Assembly: GCA_021159235.1 (NCBI GenBank)
Contig: JAGGSF010000012.1
Coordinates: 1 to 17,100 of the forward strand
DNA: 17,100 nt
Direction of reading: 5' to 3'
Origin: Deltaproteobacteria bacterium
GTDB taxonomy: Bacteria > Campylobacterota_A > Desulfurellia > JAGGSF01
Made by a program: the position numbers and the translations under genes. Each line of letters opens with the position of its first letter. Positions within the stretch are counted from its first letter, which is position 1. Shown here piece by piece: positions 7,581 to 15,916 of this stretch. The notes beneath the pieces are model-generated. The model was not told the origin of the DNA, did not search any database, and saw only the letters and a program-made list of their open reading frames with translations.

Positions 7581-10500
7581 TAAGCAGTGGATAACACATC
7601 TTTTAAACAATGTTTCTGACTCTTCTATAAGAGAATTTGAAGGGTTGCAGGTATAAGGTGTTTCAATAATGAATGTTTCTTTATCTGTCTTTACATGAAA
7701 TTCTATAGGAACTGAACCTTTATGGTTGCTCACAATCTGTTTGAGTTTACGAATGTGTGTTTTTTCTACTTCGGTGGCATTGAGATTTACAACAATCTTC
7801 TTGATAGAGGCACCTATATTGTTCAAAGGCCACAACCTATGAGCGATTATACCTGTATCGTTTCCCGTTTTATCTATCTCGCCCTGCAGAATATACGGTT
7901 CACCGGATTCTACAATGGTATGATATTTTGCATACTGTGAAGAAAAGAGAATAACCTTTATTATTCCTTTCAAATCCTGCATCTTTAGCCAGGCCATATT
8001 TTTTTTGTTTGCCAACCGTTTTTTTCTCATCTCTTGAGTTATGCCTGCTATGGTTAGAACTTTTCCTGCAGGTAGGTTTTTTATCTTTTCTGTATCTGCT
8101 GTTATGATGGAGTTTATCAACGCCTTATAATCCTCTAAGGGATTTTCTGTAATATAGATACCCAGCAATTCCTTTTCATACCTGAGCATTTCAGATTTGC
8201 TTAATTTTACATCTTTTACAGGTGCTACAACAGGTTCTGGAGTCCCGAACAGTGTCTTTGATGTACCCTTCTGTACCACCTGCGAATACGCATCTATATT
8301 GGAAAGGAGTTCTTTCCTGTTTGTGCCTAAGGAATCAAAACATCCAACTTTTATCAGGCTTTCCACAACCTTTTTGTTTACCTTTCCCACATTTACTCTT
8401 CTTAGGAAACCAGAGAAAGAGGTAAATTTCCCTTTTTTTCTTTCCTTCAGTATTTCTGCAGCCGCGGCGGTACCAACATTTTTTATTGCTTCCAGTCCAA
8501 AGCGGATGGATGTTCTACCATTTATTCTTACCACTTTAAAATTTATATCACTTTCATTTATATCAGGAGGTAAAACATTTATGGACATATCTCTGCAGTC
8601 TTCTATGTATTTTGCCCTTGACTCGTTATCCTTTTCTGCGGTCATCAGAGCCGCCATCAGTTCTGCAGGAAAATGTGCCTTTAAATATGCTGTTTGGTAT
8701 GCGATGTATGCATAGGCGGCACTGTGTGACTTATTGAAACCATAGCCGGCAAAATACTCAATGAGTTCGAATATCTCTTCTGCCTTTTTTTTCTCAAAGC
8801 CTCTTTCTACCGCTCTTTTTACGAATACTTCTCTTTGCTGTTTCATTGTATTTTTTTCTTTCTTTCCCATTGCCCTGCGCAATATGTCCGCCTCTCCAAG
8901 ACTGTAACCGGCAAGTCTTTCTGCAATCTGCATTACCTGTTCTTGATAGAGGATCACACCGTATGTCTTTTCCAGTATCTCCTTCAGCTCAGGCACCGGA
9001 TACTCTATCTTTTTTAAACCATGTTTCCTTTCAATGAAATCCTTTATCATCCCGCTACCAAGAGGTCCCGGCCTATATAAGGCGATCAGGGCTATAATGT
9101 CTTCAAATTGAGTTGGTTTTAGCTCTTTTATTAAATTCTTCATGCCCTCCGATTCTAATTGAAATATACCCTCGGTTTTTCCTTCCTGCAGAAGTTTATA
9201 GGTTTTTTCATCGTCCAATGGAATGCTGTTTATATCAATACCTGCCATACGAGCGGTAATATCTATAATGGTCAAGTTCTTTAACCCTAAAAAATCGAAT
9301 TTAATCAGCCCTACATCTTCTAAGTACTTCTTTGAATATTGTGTTACTATCGTTTCTTCGCCTGCAGGCTTGTAGAGGGGGCTTTTTTCATAGATGGGTT
9401 TGGTAGAGATAACTACGCCGGCGGCATGGGTGGAGGCGTGCCTTTTAACCCCTTCCAGAACACTGGAAAATTCAAATAACTTTTTTATACGTTCATCTTG
9501 TTGTATTAACTTTCCAAGTTCCGGTACTGTGGATATCGCTTTTTCTATGGTTATGTCTAAGTCGTTGGGAATAAGTTTTGCCAACCTGTCGGCTTCTTTA
9601 TAAGGAAAGTTCAGCGCTCGTGCTACATCTCTTACCACTGCTTTTGCCGCCATCGTACCAAATGTTATGACCTGAGCCACATTGAGCCTTCCATATTTAT
9701 CTGTTACATAATCTATTACTTCCTGTCTTTTATTCATACAGAAATCCACATCTATATCGGGCATGCTTATTCTCTCGGGATTTAAAAACCGTTCAAAGAG
9801 CAAACCATACTTCAAAGGATCGATATTTGTTATACCCAGTAAATAGCAGATCAGCGAACCTGCAGCTGAGCCCCTGCCTGGACCTACGGGTATGTCCTTT
9901 TTCTTCGCATGGCTTACAAAATCCCATACGATAAGGAGATAACCGCAAAAGTTCATCTTCTTTATTACAGAAAACTCATAATTCAATCTCTCTACATAGG
10001 ATGAATGCAATTTTTTATCTATCTTTTTTAATTTCCTTTCCAGGTTTTCCCAGGCACGAGCATACAGAAATTTGCAATCTTCTTCAGCATTTTTGAAAAA
10101 TACAGGAGACTCTATCTTCCCTAATTCTATTTCCAGGTTGCACCTTTGAGCCACTGCATATGTATTTTCCACTGCTTCTTTCAGGTCTTTGAATCTATCA
10201 TACATTTCTTCCTGGGTTTTGAAGTAAAATTCATCGGAATCCATTTTCATCCTGTCTTTATCACTAACCTTTTTGGCAGTTTGAATGCACAACAGAACAT
10301 CGTGAGCGGCCGCATGTTCTCTATTTAAATAATGACAATCATTGGTAGCAATAAGCGGTGTGTTTGTTTCCGAGGATAATTTGATGATATCCTTCTCTAT
10401 CTGTTCTTCTTCCTTTAGACCATGACGCATTATCTCCAGAAAAAAGTTATCTTTTCCGAGGATGGATTTGTATTCTTCCACTGCGCGTTTTGCCATATCA

Positions 10501-10937
10501 AAATTGTGGTTCAGCAGATGCCTTTGAACCTCTCCTTTCAAACAACCAGAACCAGCAATAATTCCATTACCGTATTTTTCCAAGAGTTTCTTATCTATAC
10601 GCGGCTTATAATAAAAACCTTCAAGGTAGCTGATGGAGGAAAGCTTCATTAAATTTTTATAGCCTTCGCTGTTTTCCGCCCACAGGGTGAGATGGCAGTT
10701 GTCTTTATCCGTTTTGTTGTATAGATCTTTAGCCACATATGCTTCAATGCCGATTATGGGTTTTATACCTGAGACTTTAGCGGTTTTATAGAACTCTATA
10801 GCTCCGAACATATTTCCATGGTCAGTAATGGCCACTGCTTTCATATTGTCTTTTTTTGCCTTTTCAAGCATCTGTTTGATCTTTATTGCTCCATCAAGGA
10901 GACTGTATTCTGTATGGTTATGCAGGTGCACAAACAT
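7545..10937 (-). CDS. dnaE: DNA polymerase III subunit alpha
   Basis: Replicative polymerase of 1130 aa (C-family, DnaE1 type). The N-terminal PHP domain has 'HLHNHTEYSLLDG', 'TDHGN', 'GIEAY' and 'TNDCHY', retaining His and Asp metal ligands that E. coli DnaE has lost, so a built-in 3'-5' exonuclease is possible. The palm domain has 'PDIDVDF' (Asp394 and Asp396) and the third catalytic Asp548 in 'KFDFLGL'. A helix-hairpin-helix region ('GLEAIKNVG'), a possible degenerate clamp-binding motif (KTLFG) and an OB fold ('VLTIAGI..E.RKKR') follow. The start at 10937 is chosen because AAGGA lies 8 bases upstream and 'MFVHLHNHTEYSLLDGA' is where the family begins; an in-frame ATG at 10976 would add 13 atypical residues. 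It overlaps the end of radA by 20 bases. Confidence 0.96.
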   Translation of the reverse strand: MFVHLHNHTEYSLLDGAIKIKQMLEKAKKDNMKAVAITDHGNMFGAIEFYKTAKVSGIKPIIGIEAYVAKDLYNKTDKDNCHLTLWAENSEGYKNLMKLSSISYLEGFYYKPRIDKKLLEKYGNGIIAGSGCLKGEVQRHLLNHNFDMAKRAVEEYKSILGKDNFFLEIMRHGLKEEEQIEKDIIKLSSETNTPLIATNDCHYLNREHAAAHDVLLCIQTAKKVSDKDRMKMDSDEFYFKTQEEMYDRFKDLKEAVENTYAVAQRCNLEIELGKIESPVFFKNAEEDCKFLYARAWENLERKLKKIDKKLHSSYVERLNYEFSVIKKMNFCGYLLIVWDFVSHAKKKDIPVGPGRGSAAGSLICYLLGITNIDPLKYGLLFERFLNPERISMPDIDVDFCMNKRQEVIDYVTDKYGRLNVAQVITFGTMAAKAVVRDVARALNFPYKEADRLAKLIPNDLDITIEKAISTVPELGKLIQQDERIKKLFEFSSVLEGVKRHASTHAAGVVISTKPIYEKSPLYKPAGEETIVTQYSKKYLEDVGLIKFDFLGLKNLTIIDITARMAGIDINSIPLDDEKTYKLLQEGKTEGIFQLESEGMKNLIKELKPTQFEDIIALIALYRPGPLGSGMIKDFIERKHGLKKIEYPVPELKEILEKTYGVILYQEQVMQIAERLAGYSLGEADILRRAMGKKEKNTMKQQREVFVKRAVERGFEKKKAEEIFELIEYFAGYGFNKSHSAAYAYIAYQTAYLKAHFPAELMAALMTAEKDNESRAKYIEDCRDMSINVLPPDINESDINFKVVRINGRTSIRFGLEAIKNVGTAAAAEILKERKKGKFTSFSGFLRRVNVGKVNKKVVESLIKVGCFDSLGTNRKELLSNIDAYSQVVQKGTSKTLFGTPEPVVAPVKDVKLSKSEMLRYEKELLGIYITENPLEDYKALINSIITADTEKIKNLPAGKVLTIAGITQEMRKKRLANKKNMAWLKMQDLKGIIKVILFSSQYAKYHTIVESGEPYILQGEIDKTGNDTGIIAHRLWPLNNIGASIKKIVVNLNATEVEKTHIRKLKQIVSNHKGSVPIEFHVKTDKETFIIETPYTCNPSNSLIEESETLFKRCVIHCLLEDELGQNNLS

Positions 10938-12297
10938 CTCGACATTCCTTAATAATCTTAAACAGCTCATTAACATTGTTTACAGGGATAACATTGGTCT
11001 CCTTGGTAGAAGGAGAAAAAATATTTTTAAATCCTAATCTTCGTGCTTCCTCTATTCTCTTCTTTAAAAATTGAATCTTTCTTATCCTTCCTCCTAAATC
11101 TAATTCACCAAGGAAAACGGAGTTATCATTTAGGGGGAGCTCTTCCATGCTGGATATAATTGCGGCAGCCAGCGCCATATCACCGGTTGTATCTGTAATC
11201 TTCAATCCACCTGCAACATTTACAAATACATCAAGCATATACACAGGTAGCTTCATACGCTTCTCCAGAACAGCTAAGATAATATACAACCTGTTTATAT
11301 CGAAACCGGCGCATGTCCTTCTGGGTATTCCAAACGGTGTTTTTTTAGTCAAAACCTGTATTTCTGCCACCAAGGCTTGATTTCCTGCCATGACGATAGT
11401 GAGTGCTCTTCCGTCTACGGGACGAGATGGATGGTAGAAAAGCAAAGCGGGATCATCCACAATTTTTAAGCCATTATCTGTCATTTCTAAGATGACCGCC
11501 TTGGAAGCTTTACCGAACCTGTTTTTTTCACCTCTCAGGATGCGAAGGTCGCCTTCTTTTTCTTCTTCCATGTAAAATACAGCATCTACCATATGCTCGA
11601 TAACCTTTGGCCCAGCGATGACTCCCTCTTTTGTCACATGACCGGTAATAATAGTTGAGATGTTTTTTTTCTTTGCCAATTCAACAAATTTAAATGCAGA
11701 TGCTTTTACTTGATTAATGCTGCCCACCAGTCCCTCGCTGTCCTGAGATTTAACCGCCTGAATGGAATCTACAATAACTATCTGGGGGTTCTCTCGGGAT
11801 AATCTATCGATAATACTATCTATGTCATTTGCAGGTATCACCTTAATCTTCTGGGGATAAATGTTTAACCTTTTTGCTCTTAAAGAGAGTTGCCCAATTG
11901 ATTCTTCTGCGCTTACATATATAATATTGTGTTTCTCGGAGAGCTTCGATGCCATTTGAAGCAGTAGTGTAGATTTTCCTACTCCTGGTGGACCACCCAA
12001 AAGCACAACAGCCCCTTGCGCTAAACCACCACCGAGAAGATCATCTATTGCCTTTTCGCCGGTTTGATAGAATAAGGGTGGCTTAACATCCAGCAAGAGA
12101 CTGCTTATTACTGCTTCTTCTGATCTTATTTTTCCTTGTTGCTCCTTATATTCTTTACAGGTGCCCCATTCCTTGCAAGCAGGACATCTGCCAAACCACT
12201 TTCCCGATGTGTAACCACAATTCGTGCATACATAAACCTTTTTTTCCTTCACCGAATACAATATAACAGATTTTTTCATTTTAAAAAAGTGAAACAT
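10918..12297 (-). CDS. radA: DNA repair ATPase RadA (Sms)
   Basis: RecA-like motor of 459 aa that drives branch migration in recombination and repair. An N-terminal C4 zinc finger uses Cys24, Cys27, Cys38 and Cys41 ('CTNCGY...GRCPAC'). Walker A is 'GPPGVGKST' (102-110), Walker B 'IVIVDS' (173-178), and the RadA-specific KNRFG is at 258-262. The C-terminal Lon-protease-like domain begins near 'SRPVDGRALT' and contains 'GGLKITDTTGDMALAAAI'. The start is uncertain: ATG 12297, ATG 12279 ('MKKSVILYSVKEKKVYVC') and GTG 12252 are all in frame, and none has a Shine-Dalgarno site. A TATATT at 12304-12299 just before the first ATG could be a -10; if so, transcription starts inside this reading frame and ATG 12279 would be used. 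The gene is divergent from feoA and is in an operon with dnaE. Confidence 0.95.
   Translation of the reverse strand: MFHFFKMKKSVILYSVKEKKVYVCTNCGYTSGKWFGRCPACKEWGTCKEYKEQQGKIRSEEAVISSLLLDVKPPLFYQTGEKAIDDLLGGGLAQGAVVLLGGPPGVGKSTLLLQMASKLSEKHNIIYVSAEESIGQLSLRAKRLNIYPQKIKVIPANDIDSIIDRLSRENPQIVIVDSIQAVKSQDSEGLVGSINQVKASAFKFVELAKKKNISTIITGHVTKEGVIAGPKVIEHMVDAVFYMEEEKEGDLRILRGEKNRFGKASKAVILEMTDNGLKIVDDPALLFYHPSRPVDGRALTIVMAGNQALVAEIQVLTKKTPFGIPRRTCAGFDINRLYIILAVLEKRMKLPVYMLDVFVNVAGGLKITDTTGDMALAAAIISSMEELPLNDNSVFLGELDLGGRIRKIQFLKKRIEEARRLGFKNIFSPSTKETNVIPVNNVNELFKIIKECRDVCAPA
10946..10950 (-). promoter_or_regulatory. Ribosome binding site that decides the dnaE start
   Basis: On the minus strand AAGGA is followed by an 8-base spacer and ATG 10937. 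It lies within the last codons of radA, consistent with coupled translation, and supports the shorter DnaE start. Confidence 0.6.
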
Positions 12298-12397
12298 AAA
12301 TATAATGGTTTTAAATTTTACGGAATAGGCTGTAAAGAAGGAGATAGAAGCCTACTGGTATAGTTTGGAGAATAGTGTTTTGTTTTTTAAAATATTA

Positions 12398-12425
12398 TTG
12401 ACCAGGATATTTCATTTTGTATAAT
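12398..12425 (+). promoter_or_regulatory. Strong sigma-A promoter of feoAB
   Basis: TTGACC (12398-12403, 5/6) and a perfect TATAAT (12420-12425) with a 16-base spacer. Only 8 bases separate the -10 from the feoA ATG at 12434, so the start point should fall at about 12432-12434 and the message would have no or almost no leader. A weak AAATAT/ATATTT inverted repeat (12390-12395, 12407-12412) overlaps the -35; I do not claim it as an operator. Confidence 0.8.
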
Positions 12426-12433
12426 CTGGGTGC

Positions 12434-12658
12434 ATGATGTTATGCGAGGGTAAGGTAGGAAGGGCATACAAGATTATCGGCATAGAGGGTGGCCGTGGTG
12501 TAAAGGGTAGACTAATGCATCTGGGCATTATACCAAACAGCATTATAAGGATCAAAAGAGCTGCTCCGCTTCATGGACCTCTTATGCTCAGCGTGAATGG
12601 TATTGATTTGCTTATTGGTAGAGGCATTGCAAAAAAGATAGTAGTTGAGGAAGTTTAG
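12434..12658 (+). CDS. feoA: Ferrous iron transport protein A (FeoA)
   Basis: Small cytosolic SH3-fold protein of 74 aa that supports the FeoB ferrous-iron transporter. The sequence follows the family layout: 'IIGIEGGRGVKGRLMHLGIIPNSIIRIKRAAPLHGPLMLSVNG' and a C-terminal 'IGRGIAKKIVVEE'. The gene starts with two ATGs (12434 and 12437). There is no Shine-Dalgarno site and the predicted transcript starts at the ATG, so initiation is probably leaderless. It is separated from feoB by 8 bases, as expected for a feoAB operon. No feoC is visible. Confidence 0.92.
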   Translation: MMLCEGKVGRAYKIIGIEGGRGVKGRLMHLGIIPNSIIRIKRAAPLHGPLMLSVNGIDLLIGRGIAKKIVVEEV

Positions 12659-12666
12659 AGGACTAT

Positions 12667-14559
12667 TTGAGGATAGCTCTTATTGGTCAGCCTAACTCTG
12701 GTAAGAGTACTCTCTTCAACCAGGTTGCAGGGTACAGGAGTTTTTCTGCCAATTTTCCCGGAGCAACGGTTAAATACACCGTAGGTAAAACATATATAGA
12801 AGATGAACTGGTAGAAATTGTGGATTTGCCCGGTGCTTACTCCATTAGCTGGTATGATGATGCTGAGAAAGAAGCGATTAAAGCGCTGTTTTCAATGAAC
12901 ATTGATGTGATTATTAATATTGTTGATGCTTCAACGCTCATAAGAAGTCTTGAATTAACCTGGGAACTTATCTCTATTAATAAACCTATGGTTATGGCAC
13001 TCAATATGATGGATGAGGCTAAAAGGAAAGGCATTCATATAAATGTGAATAAACTCTCTGAGGTTTTAGGTATAAAAATTGTGCCTCTCATTGCCAGCAA
13101 GGGTAAGGGCGTAAAAGAATTAATGGTGGAAGCTAAAAGAGCACAACCACCGCTAAAAACAAATGTATATTCTCGGGAGATAGAGGCAGAGATTCACAAA
13201 GTTGAGGAGTGCATAGAAAAACATGTTAAAAGTGTAGATATGCCGGTCAGAACAGTTGCAATTAAAGCGCTGGAAGGTTTTAAGTCTTGCCTTGACATGG
13301 TTTTAAATACTCCCTGTGGCGATATTCTAAAGAATGCGAGGCGAAAACTGAAAGATGGTGTAGAGATAGAAAGAGAAAGACATGCCGGATGCATGAATAT
13401 ATTTGAACAATGTGCGAAAGTTTCAAGGATAGAGAAAAAAGCCACAGAAGATATATTGGACTCTGTTTTAATGCACCCCGTCTTTGGATACCTGTTTGTG
13501 ATTTTGATATTTTTAACTACATTTTACATTGTATTCAAGGGTGGTTCTTTATTTGAAGGTTTAATAGTCTCAGCGTTTGATAGTGTAAACTCTTATATTG
13601 AGAGCTCAATACCATTTCCCTTGCTGTCCAAAGTAGCCGGAGCTGTAATTGGAGGGGTAGGGGCAGCGATGGGTATAGCCTTGCCATATCTTATACCTTT
13701 TTTCATTATAATGTCGGTTTTGGAAGATACAGGCTACCTGCCAAGAATTGCCTATCTGATGGATTCAATAATGCATATATTGGGTGTTCATGGCACCAGT
13801 GTTATACCTTTTGTATTGGGATACGGTTGTAGTGTGCCTGCGGTTATGGCAACAAGAACCTTAAGGAGTAAGAAAGAAAAGGTAATATCTGCATTTTTGG
13901 TAACACTTATTCCGTGTTCAGCAAGAACGGTTGTAATAATGGGTCTTGTAGGATATTTTATGGGACCTGTCTATGCAATACTCCTCTACGGACTCAACCT
14001 TGTCGTTGTGGCTGTATTAGGTGCGAGTTTAAAAAAATTCTTACCGGGAATCAGTCCTGAGATAATGTTTGATATACCTCCATATAGAATGCCAACTGTA
14101 AAAACTGTTATCATAAAGACCTGGTATAGACTTAAAGACTTCATTTATCTTGCAGTCCCTTTACTTATAGCAGGAAGTGTTATCTTAGCTCTCATTTCAT
14201 ATTGTAAATTAGACCCGTACATAAATAGCGTGTTTTCGCCGGTTATATGGGGATTGCTGGGACTTCCTGTATCCTTGGGCATTGTTTTAATCTTTGGTGT
14301 TATGAAAAAAGAGCTGACACTCATGATGCTTTATCAGGCTCTTTCGCTTCCCACTTTTTCAATGGTAAAGGATGTTATGAGTCCAGAGCAGATGATGGTA
14401 TTTACGGTATTCGTTATATTTTATGTGCCCTGTTTCGCCACCATTTCAGCTTTATGGAAGGAAGTGGGGATTAAGAATGCCATATTTATTACAACTGGAA
14501 CCCTTGTTCTTGCCATTATCTTATCATTTTTGGCAAGAGTAATCTTTCAAATTTTATAA
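12667..14559 (+). CDS. feoB: Ferrous iron transporter FeoB
   Basis: Inner-membrane Fe2+ transporter of 630 aa. An N-terminal G domain has G1 'GQPNSGKS' (7-14), G3 'DLPG' (53-56), G4 'NMMD' (113-116) and a G5-like 'ASKGKG' (143-148). A helical regulatory segment (about 165-260) links to the membrane core, with the two Gate motifs: 'GYGCSVPAVMATR' (Cys388) and 'LIPCSART' (Cys417). A third cysteine lies in 'YVPCFATISALWKE' near the C-terminus. At 630 aa it is shorter than E. coli FeoB (773 aa). The start is TTG, supported by GAGG (12658-12661) 5 bases upstream and by 'RIALIGQPNSGKST' being the natural N-terminus. The stop lies 2 bases from the stop of the convergent gene. Confidence 0.96.
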   Translation: MRIALIGQPNSGKSTLFNQVAGYRSFSANFPGATVKYTVGKTYIEDELVEIVDLPGAYSISWYDDAEKEAIKALFSMNIDVIINIVDASTLIRSLELTWELISINKPMVMALNMMDEAKRKGIHINVNKLSEVLGIKIVPLIASKGKGVKELMVEAKRAQPPLKTNVYSREIEAEIHKVEECIEKHVKSVDMPVRTVAIKALEGFKSCLDMVLNTPCGDILKNARRKLKDGVEIERERHAGCMNIFEQCAKVSRIEKKATEDILDSVLMHPVFGYLFVILIFLTTFYIVFKGGSLFEGLIVSAFDSVNSYIESSIPFPLLSKVAGAVIGGVGAAMGIALPYLIPFFIIMSVLEDTGYLPRIAYLMDSIMHILGVHGTSVIPFVLGYGCSVPAVMATRTLRSKKEKVISAFLVTLIPCSARTVVIMGLVGYFMGPVYAILLYGLNLVVVAVLGASLKKFLPGISPEIMFDIPPYRMPTVKTVIIKTWYRLKDFIYLAVPLLIAGSVILALISYCKLDPYINSVFSPVIWGLLGLPVSLGIVLIFGVMKKELTLMMLYQALSLPTFSMVKDVMSPEQMMVFTVFVIFYVPCFATISALWKEVGIKNAIFITTGTLVLAIILSFLARVIFQIL

Positions 14560-14561
14560 CC

Positions 14562-15296
14562 TTATTTTACTATCGGTGATGCATCAGGATTAAAAGGATT
14601 TATTCTTACCGCCAGAGAATATAGATAAGGATAATGATTTTTCAGATGTTTCATATATCTCAGCCATTCACAGATTAGTAAAACATACGCCCTTTTCATG
14701 TCACCGGATATATGTTCATAATCGGCAGCAGGTAGGTGTTTCAGGTTCTTTCTTTTCTCCAGCTCATCGGTTAGGTGAAACACTGCCCAGAGGAGATCTG
14801 TAAAAGATTCATGCTCCAGCAGATTGGGATTTTCCAAGAGTCTTAATAGAAAGCCTCTTTTTTTCACAAGAAAATCGCGTAAGGGTTCCAAATCACTTCT
14901 GCGGCTATCAATTTTAAAATCACATTTTTTGGTTAGTTTCACAGCATTGGCAAAATCTTTATCCGACCAATTGTTGGTCATGATAAGTTTTTTTCTGATT
15001 TTATCAAAAGAGAGATCAAACTTGAAAAGATGACTTAAAAGCTCCGTGCCCACCTCATCACAAAAGCCTGCAGTGAGCATATTCATCTTTTCCAGCAGAT
15101 CTTTCTTTTTAATGGTACTGAGCAGTTGACCTATAACAACTGTAATCAGCAGCACAGAAATGGGAAGAAAAGCCAGCTGTGCCACTAAAAGCCTTGAAAT
15201 AAAGCGAGGTTCTCTGAAAATTACATAATGAATGATATATAAAATTATAGATATTACAATTAAAAATAAACACAGGCAGATTAATTTTCGCTTCAT
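14562..15296 (-). CDS. Conserved two-helix membrane protein of unknown function
   Basis: A 244-aa protein that I cannot assign to a characterised family. Residues 5-27 and about 36-60 are strongly hydrophobic and look like two membrane helices joined by a short polar loop ('FREPRFISR'); positive residues before helix 1 and after helix 2 suggest that both ends face the cytoplasm. The remaining ~180 residues are a charged, mostly helical cytoplasmic domain ending 'YPYLYSLAVRINPFNP'. I have the impression of similar hypothetical proteins in anaerobes, without known function. The ATG has a good ribosome binding site (AGGTGA, 9-base spacer). It is the last gene behind desulfoferrodoxin, separated by ~107 bases that hold a possible promoter, so membership of the PerR operon is uncertain. 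No catalytic motif is seen. Confidence 0.8.
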   Translation of the reverse strand: MKRKLICLCLFLIVISIILYIIHYVIFREPRFISRLLVAQLAFLPISVLLITVVIGQLLSTIKKKDLLEKMNMLTAGFCDEVGTELLSHLFKFDLSFDKIRKKLIMTNNWSDKDFANAVKLTKKCDFKIDSRRSDLEPLRDFLVKKRGFLLRLLENPNLLEHESFTDLLWAVFHLTDELEKRKNLKHLPAADYEHISGDMKRAYVLLICEWLRYMKHLKNHYPYLYSLAVRINPFNPDASPIVK

Positions 15297-15342
15297 ATTC
15301 TATTTTCACCTGCTGTAGATTTTAAATTTTCTCATAGTTCCA

Positions 15343-15348
15343 ATTATA
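15343..15348 (-). promoter_or_regulatory. Possible -10 element for the membrane protein gene
   Basis: A perfect TATAAT on the minus strand lies 47 bases before the ATG at 15296. No convincing -35 is found at 16-18 bases, so this is a weak candidate for a separate promoter between the desulfoferrodoxin and membrane-protein genes. Confidence 0.3.
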
Positions 15349-15403
15349 CGCCAATAACAATCCATACTCCCTCCCATAAAAATTTAAAGACTCTTATGAC
15401 GAT

Positions 15404-15787
15404 TTATTTTTTCACCCATAGCCCATGGATATTACACATTTCTCTTGCCAGCACTTCTCTGCCTTCCGGCACTTCAAATACAGCTTCAGGAACATCGCCT
15501 GGACTTAAATATTTTCTATGAACCATTCCATCCACAATAATCTCTATCCACTCAATATAGTGCTTTTCTTCCATCGGGTGTAAGGCATTTTCTCCGATTT
15601 TGATCATGTACTTATTACCCTCTCTTTTTATGAACGGAACATGTTTCTCTGTAGATGTATCTGCAGTTTGCTCTTTCAATAGTTCCATGGGTTTGTTGCA
15701 ACAAACAAGTTGTCCCACTCCTTCATGCAAAACCTCAACTATGTTTCCGCAAATGTTACACTTGTAAACCCGTGATCTCTTTGTCAT
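15404..15787 (-). CDS. dfx: Desulfoferrodoxin (2Fe superoxide reductase)
   Basis: Cytosolic enzyme of 127 aa that reduces superoxide to hydrogen peroxide without releasing oxygen, the usual route in anaerobes. Both iron centres are complete. Centre I, a rubredoxin-like FeS4 site, uses Cys10, Cys13, Cys29 and Cys30 ('CNICG' and 'VCCNKP'). Centre II, the active Fe(His)4Cys site, uses His49, His70, His76, Cys118 and His121, seen in 'EKHVP', '[13 protein letters not shown]' and 'CNIHGLW'; Glu47 and Lys48 are the known active-site partners. The start has AAGGAGA with a 7-base spacer. It lies 129 bases behind the ferritin-like gene in the PerR-headed cluster. The electron donor (usually rubredoxin) is not encoded here. 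Confidence 0.97.
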   Translation of the reverse strand: MTKRSRVYKCNICGNIVEVLHEGVGQLVCCNKPMELLKEQTADTSTEKHVPFIKREGNKYMIKIGENALHPMEEKHYIEWIEIIVDGMVHRKYLSPGDVPEAVFEVPEGREVLAREMCNIHGLWVKK

Positions 15788-15804
15788 CTTTATGTCTCCT
15801 TACT

Positions 15805-15916
15805 TTATTTTTTTATGGCACAACCACCAGTCAAGACATTCAAATTCTCCTTTTTCGTCCTTTTAAATCTTTCTTGCGCCTACGCCCACAAAGGTGCTCT
15901 ATTTTTTCTTTTTCCT
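15805..15916 (-). other. Open frame without start codon between the ferritin-like gene and dfx
   Basis: In this spacer one minus-strand frame stays open for ~37 codons down to TAA at 15805-15807 and would read '..IEHLCGRRRKKDLKGRKK' followed by 'ENLNVLTGGCAIKK'. AGGAGG at the end of the ferritin-like gene would suit a start here, but only ATA and ATT codons are available, with no ATG or GTG (and TTG only near the end). It could be a decayed small gene, an untranslated leader or chance. I do not recognise the peptide. Confidence 0.2.

Noticed and set aside
8197-8715. 172-codon plus-strand frame inside dnaE
   Set aside because: Shadow of dnaE; Ser/Phe-rich low-information translation with no ribosome binding site or family pattern.
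10938-10976. Longer DnaE start at ATG 10976
   Set aside because: The added residues are atypical, lie in the radA coding end, and the ribosome binding site points to ATG 10937.
12325-12352. TAGGCT/AGCCTA hairpin in the radA-feoA intergenic region as riboswitch or terminator
   Set aside because: Six-pair stem with a large loop, no T-run and no further structure; likely chance.
12390-12412. AT-rich inverted repeat AAATAT/ATATTT at the feoA -35 as Fur or PerR operator
   Set aside because: Only six AT pairs; the best alignment to the PerR consensus gives about 9 of 14, which is expected by chance in this base composition.
15829-15834. TTGACT on the minus strand as -35 of a separate dfx promoter
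   Set aside because: No -10 at 16-18 bases; the nearest AT-rich hexamer has a 13-base spacer.
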